63,141 bases of DNA from an uncultured Clostridia bacterium (GTDB lineage Bacteria; Bacillota; Clostridia; Christensenellales; UBA1242): assembly GCA_947630745.1 (NCBI GenBank), contig CANRIT010000007.1:1-63141 (forward strand), given 5' to 3'. Under the pieces are notes generated by a model. That model was not told the origin of the DNA. It saw only the letters and a program-made list of their open reading frames with translations, and made no database searches. Positions 27,019 through 34,006 of this stretch are shown here, piece after piece (position 1 is the first letter of the stretch; each line of letters opens with the position of its first letter). The translations under genes were made by a program, and so were the position numbers.

Positions 27019-27738
27019 CTATTCCTTAATTGCACCAAACCGTCTGTCGCGCTTGATGTAGTTGTTAAGTGCCTTTATCAAGTGTTTTTTGTTAAATGAT
27101 GGCCACGGAGTTTTGTCGAAATATAACTCACTATACGCGGCTTGCCATGGCATAAAATTGCTGGTGCGCATCTCGCCCGATGTGCGGATAACAAGGTCAA
27201 GTGGCAACATTTCGGCTGTGTATAATGCGCGGCTAAATTGTTGCTCATCAACCATTTTGCCCGCTTTAATAAGTGCGTTGGTGGCGCGCAAAATTTCTTG
27301 TCTGCCTCCATAATTTATGCAAGGATTTAAAACAAATCCGGTTTTGTGCTTGGTTTTTTCCATAAGCTCGTGTGCACCCGCACTAACCTTTGCTGGAATG
27401 CGCTTATCATCCAAATCGCCCGAAAAAATGATGCGGACATCTTCGTCAAGATATTTTTGCTTAAACTCGTCAATCATATTTTCAAAAAGGTTTTTAATTA
27501 GATAATCAACCTCTTTTTGTGGTCTGTTCCAATTTTCTGTGCTAAAACAGTATACGGAAAGATTTTTTATGCCTAAATCGCGCACATACTCAATCTGCTT
27601 TTTAAGCATATCCATGCCCGCTTTGTGCCCCATGCTGCGTGGCAACCCGCGTCTTTTGGCCCACCTTCCGTTGCCGTCAATAATAAAAGCCAAATGTTGC
27701 GGAAGTTTGGGGTGTTGCCTTAATTTTTCAAAGTTCAT
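27019..27738 (-). CDS. uppS: Undecaprenyl diphosphate synthase
   Basis: Cis-prenyltransferase producing the C55 lipid carrier for peptidoglycan. 239 aa. Signature DGNGRWAKRRGLPR with the catalytic Asp at about 20, FSTENWNRP and the C-terminal RTSGEMRTSNFMPWQAAYSELYF. 2 nt after frr, in the usual frr-uppS-cdsA order, but dxr is missing before rseP. Confidence 0.96.
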   Translation of the reverse strand: MNFEKLRQHPKLPQHLAFIIDGNGRWAKRRGLPRSMGHKAGMDMLKKQIEYVRDLGIKNLSVYCFSTENWNRPQKEVDYLIKNLFENMIDEFKQKYLDEDVRIIFSGDLDDKRIPAKVSAGAHELMEKTKHKTGFVLNPCINYGGRQEILRATNALIKAGKMVDEQQFSRALYTAEMLPLDLVIRTSGEMRTSNFMPWQAAYSELYFDKTPWPSFNKKHLIKALNNYIKRDRRFGAIKE

Positions 27739-27740
27739 GG

Positions 27741-28307
27741 CTACACTTCCATAATTTCTGCTATTTTTTTATCACAAGCGGTATCCGCCCTTTCTGTATA
27801 TCCATCAAGTTTTTTCTGCACGTCTTTTTCTAGCGAATTATACTCATCTTCACTTATTTCGCCATTCTTTTTCAACTCTTTAAACACATCCAAACAATCG
27901 CGGCGCGAATTACGCATTGCAATTTTGGTTTCTTCCAACAACTTTTTTGCATCTTTGCTGGCATCCCGCCTGCGCTCTTCGGTAAGCATAGGGAAATTTA
28001 AGCGAATAATTTTGCCATCATCGCTTACACTAACTCCTAAATTTGCTGCTTCTATCCCGGTGCGGATTGCTTTTAAGGTAGAAGGGTCCCACGGGCTGAC
28101 AACAAGCGTGCGCGCATCTTCCACAATAATATTGCTGGTTTGAATAAGTGGCGCTTTGCTGCCATAATAGTCCACCTTAACCTGTTCAACCACCTTTGGA
28201 TTTGCCCTGCCCACACGGATAAGCAAAAGTTCATCAATCAAATGATTGAATTGTTTGTTTAAATTGTCTTCCATCTCAGACATGGCAAGTTCAACATCTT
28301 CGTTCAT
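27741..28307 (-). CDS. frr: Ribosome recycling factor
   Basis: Splits the post-termination ribosome with EF-G. Start taken at ATG 28307 (MNEDVELAM; AAGGAG 6 nt upstream), 188 aa. Family motifs RVGRANPKVVEQVKVDYYGS, SPWDPSTLKAIRTGIEAANLG and LNFPMLTEERR present. pyrH, normally just upstream, is not here. Confidence 0.95.
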   Translation of the reverse strand: MNEDVELAMSEMEDNLNKQFNHLIDELLLIRVGRANPKVVEQVKVDYYGSKAPLIQTSNIIVEDARTLVVSPWDPSTLKAIRTGIEAANLGVSVSDDGKIIRLNFPMLTEERRRDASKDAKKLLEETKIAMRNSRRDCLDVFKELKKNGEISEDEYNSLEKDVQKKLDGYTERADTACDKKIAEIMEV

Positions 28308-28353
28308 AATACTCCTTAAACACAAAAAATAAATATAAATATCTATTTATATA

Positions 28354-28382
28354 ATAATACTTGATTTTTTTAAAAATAGCAA
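28354..28382 (-). promoter_or_regulatory. Promoter of the frr-uppS-cdsA-rseP unit
   Basis: Minus strand: TTGCTA (complement of 28377-28382), 17-nt spacer, TATTAT (complement of 28354-28359). Confidence 0.65.
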
Positions 28383-28476
28383 ACAAAATGCTTGTAATTT
28401 CACAATTCAATTTTTTATTTTATATGCGGATTGCAAATTTATTGTAAAAATTGTAAAACAACTTACATTGTGCGGG

Positions 28477-28503
28477 CAAAAAAGAAAGGATGTGCTCCTT
28501 TCT
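28477..28503 (-). terminator. Terminator of rpsB-tsf
   Basis: AGAAAGGA (28483-28490), TGTGC, TCCTTTCT (28496-28503) and six U residues. A textbook intrinsic terminator 3 nt past tsf. Confidence 0.93.
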
Positions 28504-28505
28504 GA

Positions 28506-29393
28506 TTATTTTTTCATTTGTGCGGCGACTTCGGCTGCAAAGTCGTCATTGCGTTTTTCAAGCCCTTCACCCATTTCCCAACGAGTGAAACGCGCAACTT
28601 TAAATTTGCCTGCAATGTATTTTTCAACTGTTAAACTGTCATCTTTAACAAATGGTTGTTTAACTAAGCATACTTCGCCGTAAAATTTGCTAAGTTTGCC
28701 AAGCACAATTTTTTCAAGGATATCTTTTGGCTTGTTGGCATTTTTAGGGTCATTTTGCATTTGAACAAGCATAATTTCCTTTTCTTTTTCAATTCTATCG
28801 GCTGGAACTTCGCTTTCGCAAACAAATTCTGGTTTATTTGCTGCAATCTGCAATGCAACATCGTGCAAAACTGCCTCTGCGCCAGCGGAAAAATCAACAG
28901 CCTCTACCATAACGCCAATTTTGCCACTCATGTGCAAATATGCTTCCAACTTGCCGTTTGTTTTGTAAACTTCAAAGCGGCGGATTGAAATTTTTTCACC
29001 AATAGTTGCGGTTTGGCTTGTGATGTAGTCGGCAATTGTGCCATCTTCAAACTTGCATGCATTTAAAGCATCCAAATCTTTTGGTTGATTTTTAACAATA
29101 ACTTTTGCAACATTATCCACAATTGCGTGGAATTTGTCGCCCTTAGAAACAAAGTCGGATTCGCAGTTAATTTCAACCAAGGCGCCTACTCCGCCTTCAA
29201 CATAAGCACCAACCACGCCTTCGGCTGCAATTCTGCCTTGTTTTTTGACTGCTTTTGCGATGCCTGCCTCGCGCAAAATTTTGATTGCTTCGTCAACGTT
29301 GCCATTAGCTTCAATAAGCGCGCGTTTGCAGTCCATAAGGCCTGCACCTGTTATTCCGCGCAAATTGGCAACTTCTTTTGCTGTAATTTCCAT
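28506..29393 (-). CDS. tsf: Elongation factor Ts
   Basis: Nucleotide exchange factor of EF-Tu. 295 aa. LRGITGAGLMDCKRALIEANGNVDEAIKILRE is the conserved N-terminus, then HMSGKIGVMVE and the dimerisation/core domains. AAGGAG before the ATG; 24 nt after rpsB. Confidence 0.96.
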   Translation of the reverse strand: MEITAKEVANLRGITGAGLMDCKRALIEANGNVDEAIKILREAGIAKAVKKQGRIAAEGVVGAYVEGGVGALVEINCESDFVSKGDKFHAIVDNVAKVIVKNQPKDLDALNACKFEDGTIADYITSQTATIGEKISIRRFEVYKTNGKLEAYLHMSGKIGVMVEAVDFSAGAEAVLHDVALQIAANKPEFVCESEVPADRIEKEKEIMLVQMQNDPKNANKPKDILEKIVLGKLSKFYGEVCLVKQPFVKDDSLTVEKYIAGKFKVARFTRWEMGEGLEKRNDDFAAEVAAQMKK

Positions 29394-29417
29394 ATAATCT
29401 CCTTTTAATTACTATAA

Positions 29418-30275
29418 TTATTCTTCACTAGCTGGTTCGGTTTTGTCTTTTTTAACTTCTTTTTTAACTTTTTTGTGAGCAGCGGTTTTAGGCTCTTCTT
29501 CCTCTTCAACTGCAACTGGTTTAGAAATGCCTACGCGCACCATTTCTGCCATAGACATATCGTCAACATTAGCCTCTGGGTCGTGCAAAACAACGCCATT
29601 TTTAGCTTCCACAATTGCATCGGTAAGGGTGGAAAGAATAAGTTTTAAACTACCCAAAGCGTCATCATTTGCTGGCACGCAGATGTCAACATCGTCTGGG
29701 TCGCTGTTTGTGTCAACAATGCCAACGGTTGGGATGCCCAAAATTTTTGCTTCTTTAACTGCAATGTGTTCGGTGTGTGGGTCAACCAAAATAATAAGGT
29801 TTGGCAATGCGGTCATATCCTTAATACCGGTAAGGTTTGCAGCAAGTTTGTCGCGCTCAGCTTTAAGTTTGATAACTTCTTTTTTAGGAAGAAGTTCAAA
29901 ATCGCCAAGTGCCTCCATATTGTTAAGCTTGTTCATGCGGTCAATACGCTTGCGAATGGTAACAAAGTTGGTAAGTGTGCCACCAAGCCAACGCGAATTG
30001 ATATAGTACATGCCTGCGCGTTCAGCCTCTTGCTTTACCACTTCACTTGCATGCTTTTTTGTGCCAATAAACAGCACATTTGCGCCAGCCAACGCCTTTT
30101 CTTTAATAAAAGCGTAAGCGGCATCAATTTGGTTTTGGGTATCTTCCAAATTTATGATGTGGATGTTGTTCCTATCCGTGAAAATGTACTTTTTCATTTT
30201 AGGGTTCCACTTTCTGGTTGGATGGCCAAAGTGACAACCTGCCTCCAACAATTGTTTCATAGAAATAACTGACAT
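29418..30275 (-). CDS. rpsB: 30S ribosomal protein S2
   Basis: 285 aa from ATG 30275 (MSVISMKQLLEAG; AGGAGG 6 nt upstream); the frame runs on upstream but is leader. Conserved stretches FGHPTRKWNPKMKKYIF, FIGTKKHASEVV and RWLGGTLTNF are present. The C-terminus (about 240-285) is an added lysine/glutamate-rich tail (EEEEEPK, KKVKKEVKKDK) not in E. coli S2. First gene of the rpsB-tsf operon with a roughly 115-nt 5' leader. Confidence 0.96.
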   Translation of the reverse strand: MSVISMKQLLEAGCHFGHPTRKWNPKMKKYIFTDRNNIHIINLEDTQNQIDAAYAFIKEKALAGANVLFIGTKKHASEVVKQEAERAGMYYINSRWLGGTLTNFVTIRKRIDRMNKLNNMEALGDFELLPKKEVIKLKAERDKLAANLTGIKDMTALPNLIILVDPHTEHIAVKEAKILGIPTVGIVDTNSDPDDVDICVPANDDALGSLKLILSTLTDAIVEAKNGVVLHDPEANVDDMSMAEMVRVGISKPVAVEEEEEPKTAAHKKVKKEVKKDKTEPASEE

Positions 30276-30390
30276 AATATACCTCCTGTTTTCGTCTTCC
30301 CTACCCGTCAACTTGATTTACACCGCAAATTTAAGCACAAAGTGCACGGAACAGACTATCAATCGGGATAGGTGCTATTTTTATTTAACT
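30276..30390 (-). promoter_or_regulatory. Structured 5' leader of rpsB
   Basis: About 115 nt from the predicted start to the ATG. In the RNA, CCUA-U-CCCG near the start can pair with CGGGUAGG some 60-70 nt later, enclosing GCAC-UUU-GUGC and other hairpins. Ribosomal protein leaders with such closing stems often bind the encoded protein. S2 autoregulation here is inference. Confidence 0.5.
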
Positions 30391-30395
30391 AGATT

Positions 30396-30424
30396 ATTTT
30401 ATCAAAAACACAATTGATTGTCAA
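30396..30424 (-). promoter_or_regulatory. rpsB promoter
   Basis: Minus strand: TTGACA (complement of 30419-30424), 17-nt spacer, TAAAAT (complement of 30396-30401). Confidence 0.85.
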
Positions 30425-30451
30425 TACAATTTAACCAACTTTTTTAAATTT

Positions 30452-30477
30452 ATATAAAAAAAAAGGGCGGTTGCCCT
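30452..30477 (-). terminator. Terminator of the ruvX-DUF1292 unit
   Basis: AGGGC (30464-30468), GGTT, GCCCT (30473-30477), followed by nine U residues on the minus strand. Confidence 0.85.
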
Positions 30478-30799
30478 AGTCGTCTAACATTTTTTGATAG
30501 GCTTCCAAAACGCGGTCGGTGATTTTTGGGTCGTCAACCACATTTAGGCTGCCTTCTTCTGCGTTGAGTGCGTAGATTACGCCTTCGCCCTCTTCCACCC
30601 CTTCAAGTTTGGTGACTGGAATAAGGATGACATAGATGTTGTTATCATCATCAAGTTGAATGCGGGCAATCTGTTCAAATTCAATTGGCTTGTTGCTTTC
30701 GTCATACAAAATGATGTTGCTGTCATCCTCGTCGTCCAAGATTTGGGCAATTGGGTCTTTAACCTTAACGGTTTTTGGTTTTTGATTTTTCTTTTCCAT
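30476..30799 (-). CDS. DUF1292 family protein (YrzB-like)
   Basis: 107 aa, very acidic. The central EFEQIARIQLDDDNNIYVILIPV is the DUF1292 beta-strand signature. In many Firmicutes this family follows ruvX. The function is unknown. The N-terminal KKNQKPKTVKVKDPIAQI is an extra basic extension. 16 nt after ruvX. Confidence 0.85.
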   Translation of the reverse strand: MEKKNQKPKTVKVKDPIAQILDDEDDSNIILYDESNKPIEFEQIARIQLDDDNNIYVILIPVTKLEGVEEGEGVIYALNAEEGSLNVVDDPKITDRVLEAYQKMLDD

Positions 30800-30815
30800 A
30801 TAATCCTCCCATAAT

Positions 30816-31223
30816 TTATCTCCTATCCAAATAATCTTGCAAAATTATGTTGGCTGCCACTGCGTCTAAAAGTTGTTTACGCTTTTTGTAATCTCTATAT
30901 TTTTTTGCCAAAATTTCTTCCGCCATAACCGAAGTAAAGCGCTCGTCCAAAAAGGTAATTTTTGCGCTTGTTTCAGCGGCAAGTTTATCCATAAATTCGC
31001 GGGTTTGCTGGGCTATGGTTTGCTCTTCCCCACGGGTGTTTAGTGGCAAGCCGCACACAATTTCATCCACCTTGTTTTTTTGGATAATTTCTTTTAGATG
31101 AGCAATATCATCCGCTATGTTTGTGCGATGATAAGTTTCCACTGGGGTAGCCAAAAACTTAGTTTCATCCGACAGGGCTATGCCAATGCGTTTAAGCCCA
31201 AAATCTATGCCCATCGCCTTCAT
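30816..31223 (-). CDS. ruvX: RuvX/YqgF Holliday-junction resolvase-like nuclease
   Basis: RNase H-fold protein implicated in pre-16S rRNA 5' processing. ATG at 31223 with GGAGGGG just upstream gives 135 aa. Catalytic motifs GIDFGLKRIGIALSD, the central GLPLNTRGEEQ and C-terminal FLDERFTSVMAEE with the final Asp in LLDAVAANIILQDYLD. The operon promoter is at 31239-31266. Confidence 0.94.
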   Translation of the reverse strand: MKAMGIDFGLKRIGIALSDETKFLATPVETYHRTNIADDIAHLKEIIQKNKVDEIVCGLPLNTRGEEQTIAQQTREFMDKLAAETSAKITFLDERFTSVMAEEILAKKYRDYKKRKQLLDAVAANIILQDYLDRR

Positions 31224-31238
31224 AACCCCTCCATAATT

Positions 31239-31266
31239 ATTATACCACAAACAAAAATAATATCAA
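31239..31266 (-). promoter_or_regulatory. ruvX promoter
   Basis: Minus strand: TTGATA (complement of 31261-31266), 16-nt spacer, TATAAT (complement of 31239-31244). Confidence 0.75.
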
Positions 31267-31306
31267 AACCTTTTTGTGTGGTTTTTAAAAATAAAGCAAA
31301 ATAGTT

Positions 31307-31329
31307 AAAAAAAAACACACCGCAGTGTG
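31307..31329 (-). terminator. Terminator of the first sigma-like gene
   Basis: CACAC (31316-31320), CGCA, GTGTG (31325-31329), then nine U residues on the minus strand. Confidence 0.88.
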
Positions 31330-31331
31330 CT

Positions 31332-32117
31332 TTACAAAAATTCGTGCAAACCTTCTTTTTGGGCATGGTCGCGAAGTTTGCGTATTGATTTTGTTAAAAT
31401 TTGCTTTATGGCTTGTTTGGTGATGTTTAGCATTTCGCCCACTTCCGACATCGATTTTGGTTGATTATCATCCAAACCAAATGTTGCAATTACAACAATT
31501 CGTTCCCTTTCACTTAGCTTATTAAGGATGTTTTTAAACAAGCCTTTAAGCATAACTTGTGCCAAAATTTCGTCCGGCTGGGCGGTTGCAACCACATCTT
31601 CCAACTCTTCTAGCCAATCATCCTTTTCTTTATCAATCTGCACGCGGGTGTACTCTTTGTCACTATCCGAGGTTTTCATCCTAGAAATTAAACTGCGCTG
31701 CTGGCCGTAATAACTTTCGCTTGTTAAATAATATTTGTTTGAATTGGCTTGCAAAACCTTGTTTAAAAATGTATTCATTACATATGCATTTTTTGCCGAG
31801 AAGCTGTTTACATTTTTATACCAGCCACCCCTAGTTAGCCTATAATCAAAACTTTCAATAAGTGCAGTGTACAGCCCCGACATGGCATCTTCAAAGGTTT
31901 TGTGGTCAAGCTCGTTGTCCGCGTAAAATCTGGCAAGCTCATCAAACTGAGCATAGGTGTAATTATACAGCTCTCTAACCGCAATTTTGCCCGTGCCGCC
32001 AGCCGCAATTTCGTTGTTTATGTTTTCCGCTATCCTAGAATAATTTCTGCCAAGCCTTTTTAAATCTGGGAAGGTTTGGTGGATTTTTTCTATATAATAT
32101 TCGTATGGTTTTTTCAT
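31332..32117 (-). CDS. Sigma-70-like protein with divergent region 4 (paralogue A), 261 aa
   Basis: Start ATG at 32117 (MKKPYEYYIEK) behind GGAAA and a perfect promoter; upstream in-frame codons are leader. Residues 75-125 (FEDAMSGLYTALIESFDY) may be a degenerate sigma region 2. Residues 198-255 are a region 4 helix-turn-helix (LSERERIVVIATFGL, then MSEVGEMLNITKQAIKQILTKSIRKL). The recognition helix differs from the RpoD-like one kept in paralogue B (next gene), although the two proteins are about half identical overall. It could be an alternative sigma factor or a specialised regulator. Lineage-specific; the target promoters are unknown. Confidence 0.75.
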   Translation of the reverse strand: MKKPYEYYIEKIHQTFPDLKRLGRNYSRIAENINNEIAAGGTGKIAVRELYNYTYAQFDELARFYADNELDHKTFEDAMSGLYTALIESFDYRLTRGGWYKNVNSFSAKNAYVMNTFLNKVLQANSNKYYLTSESYYGQQRSLISRMKTSDSDKEYTRVQIDKEKDDWLEELEDVVATAQPDEILAQVMLKGLFKNILNKLSERERIVVIATFGLDDNQPKSMSEVGEMLNITKQAIKQILTKSIRKLRDHAQKEGLHEFL

Positions 32118-32138
32118 ATCGTTTCCTTTTATATGCTG

Positions 32139-32167
32139 ATTATATGACATTCGACATAATTTGTCAA
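32139..32167 (-). promoter_or_regulatory. Promoter of sigma-like paralogue A
   Basis: Minus strand: TTGACA (complement of 32162-32167), 17-nt spacer, TATAAT (complement of 32139-32144). The spacer holds a direct repeat ATGTC-GA-ATGTC. Confidence 0.88.
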
Positions 32168-32191
32168 TACCTATTTTAATATTTGTGTAAA

Positions 32192-32223
32192 ATAAAAAAC
32201 ACACTTTGGTTAAAAAGTGTGTT
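32192..32223 (-). terminator. Terminator of the second sigma-like gene
   Basis: AACACACTT (32198-32206) pairs with AAGTGTGTT (32215-32223), followed by a U-run on the minus strand. Confidence 0.85.
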
Positions 32224-33007
32224 AACGAAATTCTCTAAGATATTTGCTTCTTTTTGGATGACGCATTTTTCTAATTGCCTTATCTAAAATTTGTCTGACA
32301 CGCTCCCTCGTAACGCCAATTTCTCTACCAACTTCTGCCAATGTTTTAGGTTTATCATCCTTCAATCCAAAGGCTGTTTCTATAACCATTGCTTCCTTAG
32401 GAGTTAATTCATCAAGCAAATTATGCAACAATTCTTTAAGAGTTTTACAAGCCAAAACTTCATCTGGCTGGGCTGTTGCAACAACATCTTCCATCGTTTC
32501 TAGCCAGTCGATATCCTTTTCAGTGTCTATTTGCACACGTGTAAACTCTTTATCATCCTTCCTTTTTTGAGTTTTTGAAATTAAACTGCCTTTGGTTACA
32601 TTATCCTTGGTTAGATAATATTTATTGGAATTGTTGGCTGCCAATTTTTTAAAAAGATTGTTTCTAAATGTTACAACAGAAAAATAAAAACTATTGTAGT
32701 CTTTAGACCAATGCCCATCGTCTAATTTTCTATTTAAATACTCCATCAATTCAAGGTACAAAATAGACATATCATCTTCAAAAGTTTTGTGGTCTAATTC
32801 ATTATCCGCATAGAATTTGGCAAGGCTTAAAAAACTTGTAAGTGTGCGATTATACAACTCTTTTACTGCAATTTTGCCCGTGCCACCAGCGGCAAGTTCT
32901 GCGTTGATTTTGGATGCTATCCTTTCGTAATCGATAATAGAAAGTTTTTTAAGTTCAGGATAGGTTTTGTTGATTTTTTCCACATAATATTCGTATGGCT
33001 TTTTCAT
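32222..33007 (-). CDS. Sigma-70-like protein with RpoD-type region 4 (paralogue B), 261 aa
   Basis: Same layout and length as its neighbour. The C-terminal helix-turn-helix reads VTRERVRQILDKAIRKMRHPKRSK, close to region 4.2 of housekeeping sigma factors. The shared core includes KFYADNELDHKTFED and EDVVATAQPDE. Region 1.1, a clear region 2.4 and region 3 of RpoD are missing, so it is not the main sigma factor. It has its own promoter and terminator. I infer tandem duplication followed by divergence of the DNA-reading helix in paralogue A. Confidence 0.75.
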   Translation of the reverse strand: MKKPYEYYVEKINKTYPELKKLSIIDYERIASKINAELAAGGTGKIAVKELYNRTLTSFLSLAKFYADNELDHKTFEDDMSILYLELMEYLNRKLDDGHWSKDYNSFYFSVVTFRNNLFKKLAANNSNKYYLTKDNVTKGSLISKTQKRKDDKEFTRVQIDTEKDIDWLETMEDVVATAQPDEVLACKTLKELLHNLLDELTPKEAMVIETAFGLKDDKPKTLAEVGREIGVTRERVRQILDKAIRKMRHPKRSKYLREFR

Positions 33008-33024
33008 TTGATTACCTCGCTAAT

Positions 33025-33054
33025 ATTCTATCGCATTTAGCGCGTTTTGTCAAT
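33025..33054 (-). promoter_or_regulatory. Promoter of sigma-like paralogue B
   Basis: Minus strand: TTGACA (complement of 33049-33054), 18-nt spacer, TAGAAT (complement of 33025-33030). Confidence 0.75.
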
Positions 33055-33082
33055 ACTTATTTATTTATTTTATAAAATATTT

Positions 33083-33102
33083 AAAAAAGCAACCTAAGTT
33101 GC
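33083..33102 (-). terminator. Terminator of the YtxH-like gene
   Basis: GCAAC (33089-33093), CTAA, GTTGC (33098-33102), followed by a U-run on the minus strand. Confidence 0.8.
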
Positions 33103-33103
33103 C

Positions 33104-33319
33104 TTATTGGTTTTGTTTGGCTGGCTTTTTGTTGCTTTTTGATTTTGCCTTTGCTTTGGCTTTTTGGGTTTGAGTTTTGATTTCGTCTTTGATGTCGGTG
33201 ATAATTTCTTTGCCCTTTTCAACACCCTTTTCTACAGTGTTTTCAACTTGTTTGTTGGACTTGACCAAAACCGCACCAACAACAACGCCAATGCCCATAC
33301 CAATTAATAGTTCTTTCAT
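33104..33319 (-). CDS. Small YtxH-like membrane-anchored basic protein, 71 aa
   Basis: ATG at 33319 sits after GGAGGG, which fixes the start; the longer upstream frame is not supported. One glycine-rich N-terminal membrane helix (LLIGMGIGVVVGAVLV, residues 3-18) is followed by an amphipathic, then Lys/Ala-rich tail (KAKAKAKSKSNKKPAK). YtxH-family proteins share this design; the role is unknown. Confidence 0.7.
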   Translation of the reverse strand: MKELLIGMGIGVVVGAVLVKSNKQVENTVEKGVEKGKEIITDIKDEIKTQTQKAKAKAKSKSNKKPAKQNQ

Positions 33320-33397
33320 AATCCCTCCAAATATATTGTTTGCAGTTTTTATACTATTATGTAAAAAAATGTATATACCCAATATTTCCCATTTTTT

Positions 33398-33620
33398 CTC
33401 TTTTTTATAAAAGAGCAACAGAAAAACCCGTCAAAATATTAATAAAAAAATTAAAAAAAACATGTAAAAAAAATAATTTTCTCTTTTTTGTAAAAAGAGA
33501 AACAGAAAAACAAGTCAAAAATTAAAAAAAACAAACAGAAAAACATATAACAATTTAAATTAAAACAAAAAAATAATTTCCTCTTTTTTGATAAAAGAGA
33601 AACGGAAAAACAAGTTAAAA
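33398..33620. repeat. Three direct copies of a hairpin-containing repeat
   Basis: Units at 33398-33436, 33481-33520 and 33581-33620 share CTCTTTTTT-(G/A)-TAAAAGAG, then AACRGAAAAAC and AAGTYAAAA. Each can fold as a stem of CTCTTTTT with AAAAGAG. Copies 2 and 3 also share AAATAATTT just before the stem. Separation is 83 and 100 nt, so this is not a CRISPR array. No promoter or open frame is evident in this AT-rich 318-nt gap (33320-33637). Confidence 0.7.
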
Positions 33621-33640
33621 AAAATAAGGCGAACGCCTTA
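33613..33640 (-). terminator. Terminator of nifS-nifU-like unit
   Basis: TAAGGCG (33625-33631), AA, CGCCTTA (33634-33640), followed by a U-run on the minus strand (complement of 33615-33624). Confidence 0.85.
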
Positions 33641-34006
33641 CTTTTTGGATTTTGCTTGTTTTTCTACATAATTTTCAATTGCCAAATTTAAGCATTGGAT
33701 GCAAAAGTCAATGTCAATATCCAATTTTTCACCCAAACTTGCAACAATTTCCGCCTTGTCAATGTATGCCGCGTCAATTGGTTTGTTTAAAGCAGCATTG
33801 GTTATTTTTGAACATACTGCAATTATGTATGGATTGGCTTGCGCGCGAAATTTGCACGCTGCAATTTTGCCATCTTCCACCTTAATGGAAAATTCTACAT
33901 GCGCGGTTTGGTCGGCATTAAACACATCGGCAATGCCGTCTGCCTTAGAAATTCTGCCCGCATTTTCTGGATTATTAAATAAATTTAAAACCTTTAAGTT
34001 ATACAT
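33638..34006 (-). CDS. IscU/NifU-N-like Fe-S scaffold homologue with missing ligands, 122 aa
   Basis: Belongs to the IscU/NifU scaffold family by NPENAGRISKADGIADVF near the N-terminus and its position one base after nifS. The usual first cysteine (NPxCGD) reads NADQT at 30-34, and the second (FGCGxAIA) reads QANPYIIA at 56-63. Only the third, C105 in QCLNLA, is kept; other cysteines are C51, C65 and C102. It may have an altered cluster site or be a regulator or carrier. Operon with the cysteine desulfurase. Confidence 0.78.
   Translation of the reverse strand: MYNLKVLNLFNNPENAGRISKADGIADVFNADQTAHVEFSIKVEDGKIAACKFRAQANPYIIAVCSKITNAALNKPIDAAYIDKAEIVASLGEKLDIDIDFCIQCLNLAIENYVEKQAKSKK

Noticed and set aside
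30276..30311. Upstream extension of rpsB to 30311
   Set aside because: The strong AGGAGG site and conserved S2 start put the initiation codon at 30275; the extra codons belong to the leader.
33398..33620. CRISPR array
   Set aside because: Only three units, spaced unevenly and with internal A/T hairpins; no cas genes and no unique spacers of constant length.
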